In this document: positions 44,473 to 52,489 of the stretch, in pieces
Numbering within the stretch: the stretch's first letter is position 1
Layout of the letters: each line of letters begins with the position of its first letter
Assembly: GCF_002368295.1 (NCBI RefSeq)
Contig: NZ_AP018248.1
Coordinates: 7,147,323 to 7,211,322, forward strand
Direction of reading: 5' to 3'
Source of the DNA: Tolypothrix tenuis PCC 7101
GTDB lineage: Bacteria > Cyanobacteriota > Cyanobacteriia > Cyanobacteriales > Nostocaceae
DNA length: 64,000 nt
Translations under genes and position numbers: made by a program
The notes under the pieces: generated by a model
Databases searched by the model: none
The model's input: the letters and a program-made list of their open reading frames with translations, nothing else
Told to the model about the DNA's origin: nothing

Positions 44473-45099
44473 ATGGTAATACTTTACGTTGAAACTAACT
44501 TTTTGATGGCAATTGCAAAAGGGCAAGATTTAGAGGCAGAAAATCTATTATGTTCCTTACCTCCATCCATTCAGATAGTTATCCCAGACTTTTGTTATGT
44601 TGAAGCCTTGAATAGATGGGAAACAGAAAAATATTATGTACAAGAATTTGAAAAAAATATTGATAAACAGATAAATAACTCAAAACGCGATTTAACCTCT
44701 TCTAATGCTCAAATTTTCTTGGCTCACTTAGAACAGGCACGTATCTGGAATCAATTATTACTTAATGATATTCAAATTCGTCTTTTTAATGCTATAGATA
44801 TGCTTCTGCAAAAGGCAGAAGTGATAAATTTAAACAATATAATAATTCGTAATATTTCCCAAGCAGTAATTACACAGCCAGAAACATTACTTATTAAACA
44901 AGATATTATGGATAACTTAATTTTACAGTGTATTCTTCATCATGCAAATTTGTATCATAGAGAAAACAAGGTATTTTTAAGCGATAAGAGCAAAGACTTT
45001 GGTAAACCAGAAATTAGAAATATCTTGCATAATTCTGGAATAAAGTATTTAAATAATACTCAAAAGTTTTTAGATTGGCTCAATTCCCAAAATACTTAG
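44473..45099 (+). CDS. PIN-like domain protein, uncharacterised
   Basis: A 208-residue protein with a PIN-type layout: strand 1 ILYVETNFLMAIAKG (Glu7 where PIN nucleases usually have Asp), an acidic strand-helix IPDFCYVEALNRWE, the third acidic site in KQDIMDNLILQCILHHA, and a final VFLSDKSKDFG strand with Asp. A long helical insert (about 60-140) separates the halves. PIN proteins are often RNases of toxin-antitoxin pairs. No small antitoxin precedes it; the partner would be the PD-(D/E)XK-like gene 79 bases upstream. ATG 44473 follows an in-frame TTG. Confidence 0.6.
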   Translation: MVILYVETNFLMAIAKGQDLEAENLLCSLPPSIQIVIPDFCYVEALNRWETEKYYVQEFEKNIDKQINNSKRDLTSSNAQIFLAHLEQARIWNQLLLNDIQIRLFNAIDMLLQKAEVINLNNIIIRNISQAVITQPETLLIKQDIMDNLILQCILHHANLYHRENKVFLSDKSKDFGKPEIRNILHNSGIKYLNNTQKFLDWLNSQNT

Positions 45100-45112
45100 A
45101 CTTACTATATCA

Positions 45113-46909
45113 ATGATTAAAATTATGCTATTTGCTAAGATATGGTTTCAAATTAAGCGGTTATGGTTACTAATAATAATCGCCATAGTAACAGGCTTGA
45201 CAGTAGCTGCTTGTAATCCATCTAATTTTAAAACAAATGCGGCTCAAGTTCCTCAGTTAGTAACTAGTATTCTTAGCGATCCTAAAACATTTAACTTTGC
45301 TTTAAGTTCCGAGTCACCGAATATTTTTGGACTCACTTATGAAGGTTTAATTACTGAAAGTTACGAGACGGGCAAGGTAGAGCCTGCTTTAGCAGAATCA
45401 TGGCAAATTTCTGAGGATAAATTAAAAATAGTTTTTACCCTGCGTGATAATCTTAAATGGTCTGATGGACAACCACTAACAGTGGATGATGTAGTGTTTA
45501 CATATAATGACATTTATCTGAATGAAGCCATTCCTACAGATGCCAGAGATGGCATGAGAATTGGCGAAAGTCGAAAGTTACCAACTGTCAGAAAAATTGA
45601 TAATCGCCGGGTGGAATTTTCTGTTCCAGAACCATTTGCACCTTTTTTACGTAGCGCTACAGGTTACCCAATTTTACCCGCCCATGCATTGCGAGAATCA
45701 GTAACTACGAAAGACCAAGAAGGTAAACCAAAGTTTCTGTCAAAGTGGAGTGTAGATACACCTCCAGATCAATTAATTGTGAACGGGCCTTTTAAGTTAG
45801 AAAGATATGATACTAGCCAACGGATAGTTTTTCGACGCAATCCCTATTATTGGCGCAAGGATGCTCAAGGAAAAGCTCAACCTTATATTGAAAGAATTAT
45901 TTGGCAAATTGTTGAATCCACAGATACATCTTTACTGCAATTCCGTTCTGGTGGGTTAGATACTGTTGGTGTGTCACCAGAATACTTTTCGTTGTTAAAA
46001 GTGCAAGAAGACCAGGGTAATTTCAAGATATATAATGGTGGGCCTGGTTCAGGTACAACTTTTGTACTCTTCAACTTAAATAAGGGCTCTAGAGATGGCA
46101 AACCTCTTATAGATCCTATTAAATCACGTTGGTTTAATACTGTAGAGTTTCGGCAAGCAGTAGCCTATGCCATTGATCGACAAACAATGATCAACAATAC
46201 ATTTCGTGGCTTAGGTCAACCTCAAGATTCACCTATTTCTGTACAAAGTCCCTATTATCTTTCACCGCAAGAAGGTTTAAAAGTCTATAATTACAATATA
46301 GATAAAGCCAAGCAATTGTTACTCAAAGCAGGCTTTAAATACAACGAAAAAAATCAATTAGTTGATTCTCAAGGTAACAATGTACGCTTCACTTTGCTGA
46401 CGAATGCAGGTAATAAGATTCGCGAAGCAGTGGGGTCGCAAATTAAACGAGATTTGAGCAAAATCGGGATTACAGTAGACTTCACGCCACTAGCATGGAA
46501 TACATACACAGATAAACTTTCTAATTCATTAGATTGGGAAGCTTCTTTATTAGGTTTAACCGGTGGTTTAGAACCGAATGATGGTGCTAACGTCTGGTCT
46601 CCAGAAGGGGGATTACATATGTTTAATCAAAAACCCCAAGCTGGACAAAAACCAATTACAGGTTGGGAAGTAGCACCTTGGGAAGCAGAAATTGGTGAAC
46701 TTTACATCAAAGCAGCTAGAGAATTAGACGAACCCAAACGCAAAGCAATTTACGCTGATACTCAACGAATTACGCAGGAGAATTTGCCATTTATTTACTT
46801 GGTGAATGCCTATTCAATGTCAGCAGTGCGTAATCGCTTTGAAGGTATCAAATACTCTGGACTTGGTGGTGCATTCTGGAACATTCATGAAATCAAAATT
46901 GTAGATTAG
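45113..46909 (+). CDS. Solute-binding lipoprotein, family 5 (peptide ABC)
   Basis: The 598 residues match extracellular solute-binding protein family 5, which binds peptides, nickel or glycosides. An N-terminal membrane segment ends in a lipobox (LTVAAC, Cys34), then the family pattern follows: YEGLITESYETGKVEPALAESW, TLRDNLKWSDGQPLTVDDVVFTYND, NGPFKLERYDTSQRIVFRRNPYYW, and VEFRQAVAYAIDRQTMINN. No permease or ATPase gene is adjacent, so its transporter is elsewhere. It starts 13 bases after the PIN-like gene but is likely an independent function. The ligand is not predictable. Confidence 0.9.
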   Translation: MIKIMLFAKIWFQIKRLWLLIIIAIVTGLTVAACNPSNFKTNAAQVPQLVTSILSDPKTFNFALSSESPNIFGLTYEGLITESYETGKVEPALAESWQISEDKLKIVFTLRDNLKWSDGQPLTVDDVVFTYNDIYLNEAIPTDARDGMRIGESRKLPTVRKIDNRRVEFSVPEPFAPFLRSATGYPILPAHALRESVTTKDQEGKPKFLSKWSVDTPPDQLIVNGPFKLERYDTSQRIVFRRNPYYWRKDAQGKAQPYIERIIWQIVESTDTSLLQFRSGGLDTVGVSPEYFSLLKVQEDQGNFKIYNGGPGSGTTFVLFNLNKGSRDGKPLIDPIKSRWFNTVEFRQAVAYAIDRQTMINNTFRGLGQPQDSPISVQSPYYLSPQEGLKVYNYNIDKAKQLLLKAGFKYNEKNQLVDSQGNNVRFTLLTNAGNKIREAVGSQIKRDLSKIGITVDFTPLAWNTYTDKLSNSLDWEASLLGLTGGLEPNDGANVWSPEGGLHMFNQKPQAGQKPITGWEVAPWEAEIGELYIKAARELDEPKRKAIYADTQRITQENLPFIYLVNAYSMSAVRNRFEGIKYSGLGGAFWNIHEIKIVD

Positions 46910-46975
46910 TCATCGATTATTGGTCATTTGTGATTTGTTTCAAACTAAATGATCAATGACCAATAAAAAGCTTTG

Positions 46976-47036
46976 CGATGCCTGCGGCGGGCGTAGCCAT
47001 CGCTCTTAGTGGGGTGCGTTGTTATACAGCGCACCC
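46976..47036. repeat. Two dispersed hairpins before larB
   Basis: GCGATGCCTGCGGCGGGCGTAGCCATCGC-like sequence (46976-47004; GCGATG/CATCGC arms) is followed by GGGTGCG...CGCACCC (47012-47036), a 7-bp stem with an 11-base loop. Both are common dispersed palindromes in this clade. Confidence 0.6.
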
Positions 47037-47085
47037 TAGCTAATGGCAAATGACAAATAACAAAGGACAAAGGAGAACATCACAA

Positions 47086-47865
47086 ATGGCTAATGAGAAA
47101 GCTTTGCGATCGCTCTTAGAAGCAGTGGCTCATGGTAACGTTACCCCAGATAGGGCATTAGACTCTCTCAAAGACTTAGCCTATGAACAAGTAGGTGATT
47201 TTGCCAAAATCGATCACCATCGCAGCTTAAGAACTGGGTTCCCAGAAGTAATTTGGGGACTAGGCAAAACTCCCGATCAGATTGTTCAAATTATGGAGGT
47301 GATGCGTCACCGCAATCCGGTAGTGATGGCTACCCGAATTGAACCAGCAGTTTATGCTGTACTGCAATCGAAAGTTAGAGGTTTGCGATATTACGAAATG
47401 GCAAAGATTGCTGCCATTACTCCCGATGAACTCGAACCACAGTTTGAGGGTGTAATTAGTATTTTGTCGGCAGGAACTGCTGATTTACCCATTGCAGAAG
47501 AAGCCGCAGTCACAGCCGAACTTGCTGGTTTTCGGGTATTGCGTCTGTGGGACGTTGGCGTTGCAGGGATTCACCGCTTGTTGAATAATCGCCACCTGAT
47601 TGAGTCAGCATCAGTATTAATTGTTGTCGCGGGTATGGAAGGCGCATTACCCAGCGTGGTTGCAGGTTTAGCCGATTGTCCTGTAATTGCTGTTCCTACC
47701 AGCATCGGCTATGGTGCCAGTTTTGGTGGACTAGCACCACTTTTAACAATGCTAAACTCTTGTGCCCCAGGAATCGGCGTAGTCAATATTGATAATGGCT
47801 TTGGTGCAGCAGTTTTAGCAGGACAAATTTTGCGAACAGCCAAAAAGTTGAAATTTGAGGGGTAA
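47086..47865 (+). CDS. larB: Nickel-pincer cofactor biosynthesis protein LarB
   Basis: LarB carboxylates and hydrolyses nicotinic acid adenine dinucleotide, the first step of the nickel-pincer cofactor for lactate racemase-type enzymes. The 259 residues end in a PurE-like domain: ISILSAGTADLPIAEEAA, AGMEGALPSVVAGL and VPTSIGYGASFGGLAPLLTMLNSC. ATG 47086 (MANEKALRSLL) has AGGAG ten bases upstream; the in-frame ATG at 47050 is not used. LarC and LarE are not in this window. An STRR tract follows immediately. Confidence 0.92.
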   Translation: MANEKALRSLLEAVAHGNVTPDRALDSLKDLAYEQVGDFAKIDHHRSLRTGFPEVIWGLGKTPDQIVQIMEVMRHRNPVVMATRIEPAVYAVLQSKVRGLRYYEMAKIAAITPDELEPQFEGVISILSAGTADLPIAEEAAVTAELAGFRVLRLWDVGVAGIHRLLNNRHLIESASVLIVVAGMEGALPSVVAGLADCPVIAVPTSIGYGASFGGLAPLLTMLNSCAPGIGVVNIDNGFGAAVLAGQILRTAKKLKFEG

Positions 47866-47875
47866 GTGGCAATTT

Positions 47876-47998
47876 ATGGGGCATTGGGCATTGGTAATTG
47901 GTGTTTGGTGTCCGTTATTTGTTCCCCTTTTCCCCCTTCCCCCTTCTCCCTTACCCTTTCCCCTTATCCCCAGTCCCCAGTCCCCAGTCCCCAATCCC
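47876..47998. repeat. STRR tract after larB
   Basis: GGGCATT/GGTAATT units, then CCCTTTCCCC-type pyrimidine repeats and CCCCAGT/CCCCAAT heptamers. Open frames across it are repeat artefacts. Confidence 0.8.
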
Positions 47999-48058
47999 TT
48001 TCACTGGACATTACCGTAACTAGAGGTTATGACATAAAAGTCTTCTCGATCACACAGT

Positions 48059-48262
48059 ATGAATTACTTCAGTGATTTACTATCTGAGTTATTTTGGCGT
48101 TTGCCTGTGAGTTCTACCCTAGCTCAAAACGTTACCGATCCAGATGTTTTGGGACAAATGCAGCATGGATGGAATCACTTTGTCAAGACAGGCCAAATTT
48201 GGGCGTTGTTGATTGGTTTGGTCATTGGCTATATGATTCGGAATCTAACTAGTTACGGTTGA
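48059..48262 (+). CDS. Small membrane protein, hypothetical
   Basis: A 67-residue protein with a hydrophilic N-terminal half (VTDPDVLGQMQHGWNHFVKTG) and one C-terminal membrane helix (IWALLIGLVIGYMIRNL). Its codon pattern and length look genuine, and I believe similar small proteins occur in related genomes, but no function is known. It lies between larB and argH, about 116 bases before argH. No strong ribosome-binding site precedes the ATG. Confidence 0.6.
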   Translation: MNYFSDLLSELFWRLPVSSTLAQNVTDPDVLGQMQHGWNHFVKTGQIWALLIGLVIGYMIRNLTSYG

Positions 48263-48378
48263 TTAATCCTCAAGTCCGTACCTAAATTAATCTCAGCACT
48301 GAAGCTAGGATTAGTTCAGGGTAGGACTTTTGTGGTTTTAATTAGCACGTAAGTGGTACGTTCCCACCCTTTACGTTT

Positions 48379-49764
48379 ATGACCGAACAACAAACTTGGA
48401 GCCAGCGATTTGAATCAGCGTTACATCCAGCGATCGCACGTTTTAATGCCAGTATAAGTTTCGATATTGAGTTAATCGAATACGATATTACTGGCTCTCA
48501 AGCTCATGCCAAAATGCTGGCTCATACTGGTATCATTTCCCCAGCAGAAGGAGAGCAACTAGTTGCAGGTTTAGAACAGGTTCGCCAAGAATATCGCCAA
48601 GGTAAATTTCAGCCGGGTATTGATGCTGAAGATGTCCACTTTGCTGTGGAACGGCGATTGACAGAAATTGTTGGCGATGTGGGTAAAAAATTACATACTG
48701 CGCGATCGCGTAATGACCAAGTTGGCACTGATACTAGGCTCTATCTCCGCGACCAAATCCAACAAATTAAGAGCCAATTACGAGAATTCCAAGCAGTTTT
48801 ACTAAATATAGCCGAAAAAAACGTTGAAACCCTAATTCCTGGCTATACCCACCTCCAACGCGCCCAACCCCTGAGTTTAGCCCATCATCTCTTGGCATAC
48901 TTTCAGATGGCGCAACGTGACTGGGAACGTCTAGGAGATGTTGATCGCCGGGTGAATATTTCACCTTTAGGGTGTGGTGCTTTGGCAGGAACTACTTTCC
49001 CCATCGATCGCCACTACACAGCGGAACTATTGAATTTTGAGCAGATTTATGATAATAGCCTTGATGGTGTGAGCGATCGCGATTTTGCGATCGAATTTCT
49101 CTGTGCTGCCAGTTTAATTATGGTTCACCTCAGCCGCCTTTCAGAAGAGGTGATTCTTTGGTCATCAGAGGAATTTCGTTTTGTTACGCTCAAAGATACC
49201 TGTGCTACAGGTTCCAGCATCATGCCCCAAAAGAAAAACCCTGATGTGCCAGAACTTGTCAGAGGAAAAACAGGGCGTGTATTTGGTCACCTGCAAGCGA
49301 TGTTGGTGATTATGAAGGGGCTACCCTTGGCATATAACAAAGATTTACAAGAAGACAAAGAAGGCCTATTTGATAGCGTCAACACCGTGAAAGCTTGCCT
49401 AGACGCGATGACTATTTTACTGCGGGAAGGCTTAGAATTTCGTCCCCAGCGTTTAGCACAAGCAGTCGCAGAAGACTTTTCTAATGCCACAGATGTGGCA
49501 GATTACTTAGCTGCAAAAGGTGTACCCTTCCGCGAAGCCTATAACATGGTGGGTAAAGTGGTAAAAACCAGCATTGCCGCAGGTAAACTCCTCAAAGATT
49601 TAACTTTAGAAGAATGGCAACAAATCCATCCAGCGTTTGCAGCCGATATCTATGAGGCAATTTCGCCTCGTCAAGTAGTTGCTGCACGTAACAGTTACGG
49701 TGGTACAGGCTTTACCCAAGTCCACAAGGCTATCCAAGCTGCCCGCGCGCAAATGGCGGAATAG
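48379..49764 (+). CDS. argH: Argininosuccinate lyase
   Basis: ArgH cleaves argininosuccinate to arginine and fumarate, the last step of arginine synthesis, feeding cyanophycin. The 461 residues have the fumarate-lyase signature GSSIMPQKKNPD with the catalytic Ser of the mobile loop, HTARSRNDQVGTDTRLYLRD and PGYTHLQRAQP. Its length is typical. The TAG stop (49762-49764) shares its G with an STRR tract. No other arg gene is nearby apart from carB 34 kb away. Confidence 0.97.
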   Translation: MTEQQTWSQRFESALHPAIARFNASISFDIELIEYDITGSQAHAKMLAHTGIISPAEGEQLVAGLEQVRQEYRQGKFQPGIDAEDVHFAVERRLTEIVGDVGKKLHTARSRNDQVGTDTRLYLRDQIQQIKSQLREFQAVLLNIAEKNVETLIPGYTHLQRAQPLSLAHHLLAYFQMAQRDWERLGDVDRRVNISPLGCGALAGTTFPIDRHYTAELLNFEQIYDNSLDGVSDRDFAIEFLCAASLIMVHLSRLSEEVILWSSEEFRFVTLKDTCATGSSIMPQKKNPDVPELVRGKTGRVFGHLQAMLVIMKGLPLAYNKDLQEDKEGLFDSVNTVKACLDAMTILLREGLEFRPQRLAQAVAEDFSNATDVADYLAAKGVPFREAYNMVGKVVKTSIAAGKLLKDLTLEEWQQIHPAFAADIYEAISPRQVVAARNSYGGTGFTQVHKAIQAARAQMAE

Positions 49765-49832
49765 GGATTGGGGAACTCGGGGCCCCCTCTGGGGATAAGG
49801 GGTAATGGGGACTGGGGATTGGGTAATGGGAA
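49764..49832. repeat. STRR tract starting at the argH stop codon
   Basis: GGGATTGGGGA... heptamers begin with the last base of the argH TAG. Bases 49764-49811 are identical to 11599-11646, and GGTAATG units follow. A second stretch of CCTTTAACCCTTACCC-type sequence continues to about 49915. Confidence 0.85.
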
Positions 49833-49975
49833 TTAATACTTGTCGGTTAAGGGCAAAAGGGGAAGGGGAAAAGGCGCAAGAAAAAACCTTTAACCCTTAC
49901 CCTTTCACCTTTTCCCCAAACTAAATTCCAATGTAAAAAAAATCCAAACACCAAACACCAAACCCCAATAAATAA

Positions 49976-49999
49976 GGGCGTACATAACTTTGTACGCCC
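49976..49999 (-). terminator. Terminator of the small basic protein gene
   Basis: GGGCGTACA (49976-49984) pairs perfectly with TGTACGCCC (49991-49999) over a six-base loop. On the minus strand it is followed by TTATTTATTGG. It lies 42 bases after the stop of the small gene. Confidence 0.65.
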
Positions 50000-50040
50000 A
50001 AAATTACAAAATTCACAGAGCAAGAATATTGTTAGATGAC

Positions 50041-50205
50041 TTACTCAGCATCAATTGCTGCTGCGCCCTCATCTTCCTCACTCTTAGGTGGTCTTTGTTG
50101 GAACCTTCTCTGCATTCTTCCTGTAGTAGTTCGTTTACGAAACTTTCTGGCATATGCCTGGTTCCGTAGCGCCTTTTCTTTTTTCGGGTTACGGCGCTTA
50201 GCCAT
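50041..50205 (-). CDS. Small very basic conserved protein
   Basis: A 54-residue protein. ATG at 50205 is preceded by GAGGTG at good spacing. The sequence starts MAKRRNPKKEKALRNQAYARK and continues with FRKRTTTGRMQRRFQQRPP, then an acidic tail (SEEDEG...DAE). About 20 of the first 40 residues are Lys or Arg, a composition seen in small ribosome- or nucleic-acid-binding proteins. I believe it is conserved in cyanobacteria, with no known function. The plus-strand frame over the same bases is rejected as a shadow. Confidence 0.75.
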   Translation of the reverse strand: MAKRRNPKKEKALRNQAYARKFRKRTTTGRMQRRFQQRPPKSEEDEGAAAIDAE

Positions 50206-50894
50206 GTTCACCTCATTAAATAAACAACAAAAAAAGCCACTAGGCCATATCAGCTACCGTTGTTATTGATATATTTTGAGCCCAGTCTAGCTATTCACAA
50301 AGTTTGAACAGCATATGATTATAGCGTATTTAAGATGTTTGAGTCAACTTAAATATTAAATATTTTTTTAATAAATGAGAATTTGCCATTAAATATTTCT
50401 TTAGAGGTATGATTAATTGCTTTTACTAAAGTAATATTTCAAAATATTTTTTCTGGCTCAGGGTTTGAGGATTTCAAAATTAAATTTGATTGAACTCTAG
50501 AGGCAGGAAAACCAAAGTCTACTTACAATTTTTTCTTTACTTGATAAATATTATTAGTATTTATGAACTAAAATTTAGCAGTACATTTTCCAAAAGCTGA
50601 TAAAGTTAACTTTTGGAAGACAAAACACAGATATCTATCCTTGTCAAGGGTTTTTGTTTCTGATTTTAAATGATAAATACAGATAAAAACAAAAAGTTAA
50701 AACATCTTTTTAATAATTTTTTGTATAAATATACACGTTGATATATTTAAACGTAATGTTACCATTGAGTAAACGCTAGAATAAAATCTCAAACCATAAA
50801 CATATTTGTATAATACATAACTCAATAAATTGATATTTAAACATCTATGTTAAGTGGTGAGAACTAAATAGCATACAATAAAAACATTTGCAGA
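50206..50894. other. Long AT-rich gene-free region
   Basis: About 690 bases, strongly AT-rich. One perfect stem-loop is visible: TCCAAAAG (50589-50596) with CTTTTGGA (50610-50617). No supported ORF, tRNA or promoter box was recognised. Confidence 0.4.
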
Positions 50895-51389
50895 TTGAAC
50901 GTTCTTGCTTTGTTTACGATAGCTATCAAGTCCACACGTAACTTATGGCGCATTGGACAAACAGTATTGGGTCTGATATTTCGCCATCCCATTACTGGTA
51001 CCAGTATCATTCCGATTTTACCTGATGGTCGGATTGTCCTGATTCGGAGAAGTGACAATGGCCGATGGAGTTTGCCTGGAGGTATGGTGGACTGGGGAGA
51101 AGATATTCCTAATACAGTTCGCCGAGAATTGCAAGAAGAAACTGGATTGGATTTAGTGAAGATTCGGCGGTTGGTAGGAGTTTATTCTTCGCCAACCAGA
51201 GATCCGAGAATTCATTCAATTTGTATTGCTGTGGAAGCAGAAGTACAAGGAAAAATGGAAGTTCAGGATACTTTGGAAGTCACAGATATCCAAGCATTTT
51301 CTCCAGACTCTCTACCTTTAGAACCAATGTCTCATGACCATCATCAGCAGTTGCAAGACTATTTGAATGGTTTGACAATAGTGGCATAA
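50895..51389 (+). CDS. Nudix hydrolase
   Basis: A 164-residue Nudix protein with the box GGMVDWGEDIPNTVRRELQEE then TGL. GRWSLPGGMVDWGED and YSSPTRDPRIHSICIAVEAE resemble the gene at 28665 but the two are clearly distinct. The start is uncertain: TTG 50895 is the first in frame and lacks a ribosome-binding site; conserved sequence begins near NLWRIGQTVLGLIFRHP. The substrate is unknown. It may be transcribed alone from the long AT-rich region upstream. Confidence 0.82.
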   Translation: MNVLALFTIAIKSTRNLWRIGQTVLGLIFRHPITGTSIIPILPDGRIVLIRRSDNGRWSLPGGMVDWGEDIPNTVRRELQEETGLDLVKIRRLVGVYSSPTRDPRIHSICIAVEAEVQGKMEVQDTLEVTDIQAFSPDSLPLEPMSHDHHQQLQDYLNGLTIVA

Positions 51390-51612
51390 CGAGATTTTGT
51401 TTGTCATTAGTCATTAGTTTTTTGCTAAATTTTGTTCCCTATCACTAATGACTATCAACTATTGGCTAAATTATGCTACAACTTAAAGCGGTTTACACTT
51501 GAGTGTAATGAGAATTTCGGTGTTACGGGGACAGTTCTCTGTTCTCAGTTTTTTCATACCAAAATTTAGTTACATCATCGGGTGATAATTGCTATAAATT
51601 TTAAAATTTAAG

Positions 51613-52422
51613 ATGGATACGTTATTTCGTAACTCCCGGAGAAAACTCTCGCAAGGATTATTATTTTGGCGAGAAGCAGGTCAAGGTATTCCGGTAATTT
51701 TATTACATGGTGCATGGAACGATAGCAGTCAATGGGTGCCATTGATAGATTTGTTATCTGATAATTTCCATTGCTTGGCACCAGATTTACTAGGATTTGG
51801 AGAATCAGATAATCCAAATATTCATTACTCTATTGATTTACAAGTAGAATGTTTAGCTGAGTTTTTAACAGCCTTAAAGCTAGAAAAAGTATATTTAGTC
51901 GGCCATTCTCTTGGAGGTTGGATTGCTTCTAGCTATGCATTAAAGTATCCAGAACAAGTTCATGGTTTAGTGCTGCTATCACCAGAAGGTGTAAAGATAG
52001 AAAGACAAGAAAAGCAATGGCAGAGGATGCAGCGCCTAGCAAAATTACCACCATTTATATTTAAATTATTAAAAGTGCTGAGTCCGTTGATTAAAATTGT
52101 GGGCTTGCAGGAAAAAGTTAAACAATATTTGCAGCTACGTAATTTAATGTTGCAATATCCGACAGGTTGCCAATTGTTATTTGAGCGAAAACCCCCAGAG
52201 ATTGAGGCAGAATTACTGCAAAATCAATTGTCTTTAATTGAATTTCCGGTTTTAATCTTACAAGGTGGAAAAGATACGGCAGAAGCCATTGCTAAAAGTC
52301 AAATTTATGCTCAATCGCTGCCTTACTCTGAGTTTAAAATGGTTGCTCATGCTAACAATGATTTACCAGAATCTTGTGTTGGGGTAATAGCTGAAGATAT
52401 TAGGGAATATATCAAGAAATAA
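51613..52422 (+). CDS. Alpha/beta hydrolase
   Basis: A 269-residue hydrolase fold protein. Seen are the oxyanion motif LLHGAWNDSSQW, the nucleophile elbow LVGHSLGGW (Ser in GHSLG) and the late acid strand LILQGGKDTAEA; the catalytic His is probably in MVAHANNDLPE. No signal peptide. The cap region (about 130-200, PPFIFKLLKVLSPLIKIVG) is hydrophobic and could face lipids. The substrate is unknown. The antiporter gene follows 67 bases later on the same strand. Confidence 0.88.
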   Translation: MDTLFRNSRRKLSQGLLFWREAGQGIPVILLHGAWNDSSQWVPLIDLLSDNFHCLAPDLLGFGESDNPNIHYSIDLQVECLAEFLTALKLEKVYLVGHSLGGWIASSYALKYPEQVHGLVLLSPEGVKIERQEKQWQRMQRLAKLPPFIFKLLKVLSPLIKIVGLQEKVKQYLQLRNLMLQYPTGCQLLFERKPPEIEAELLQNQLSLIEFPVLILQGGKDTAEAIAKSQIYAQSLPYSEFKMVAHANNDLPESCVGVIAEDIREYIKK

Positions 52423-52489
52423 GCTGTTACGCATTTAACTTGCATAATTACCCAGAGTCAAATATAACCCTTTATTCCGCATTTATTAA

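Noticed and set aside
47866..48075. 69-residue plus-strand frame after larB
   Set aside because: Most of it is STRR sequence translated as Pro/Ser/Leu repeats.
50036..50269. Plus-strand 77-residue frame
   Set aside because: It is antisense to the small basic protein gene, which has a ribosome-binding site, sensible codons and a terminator.
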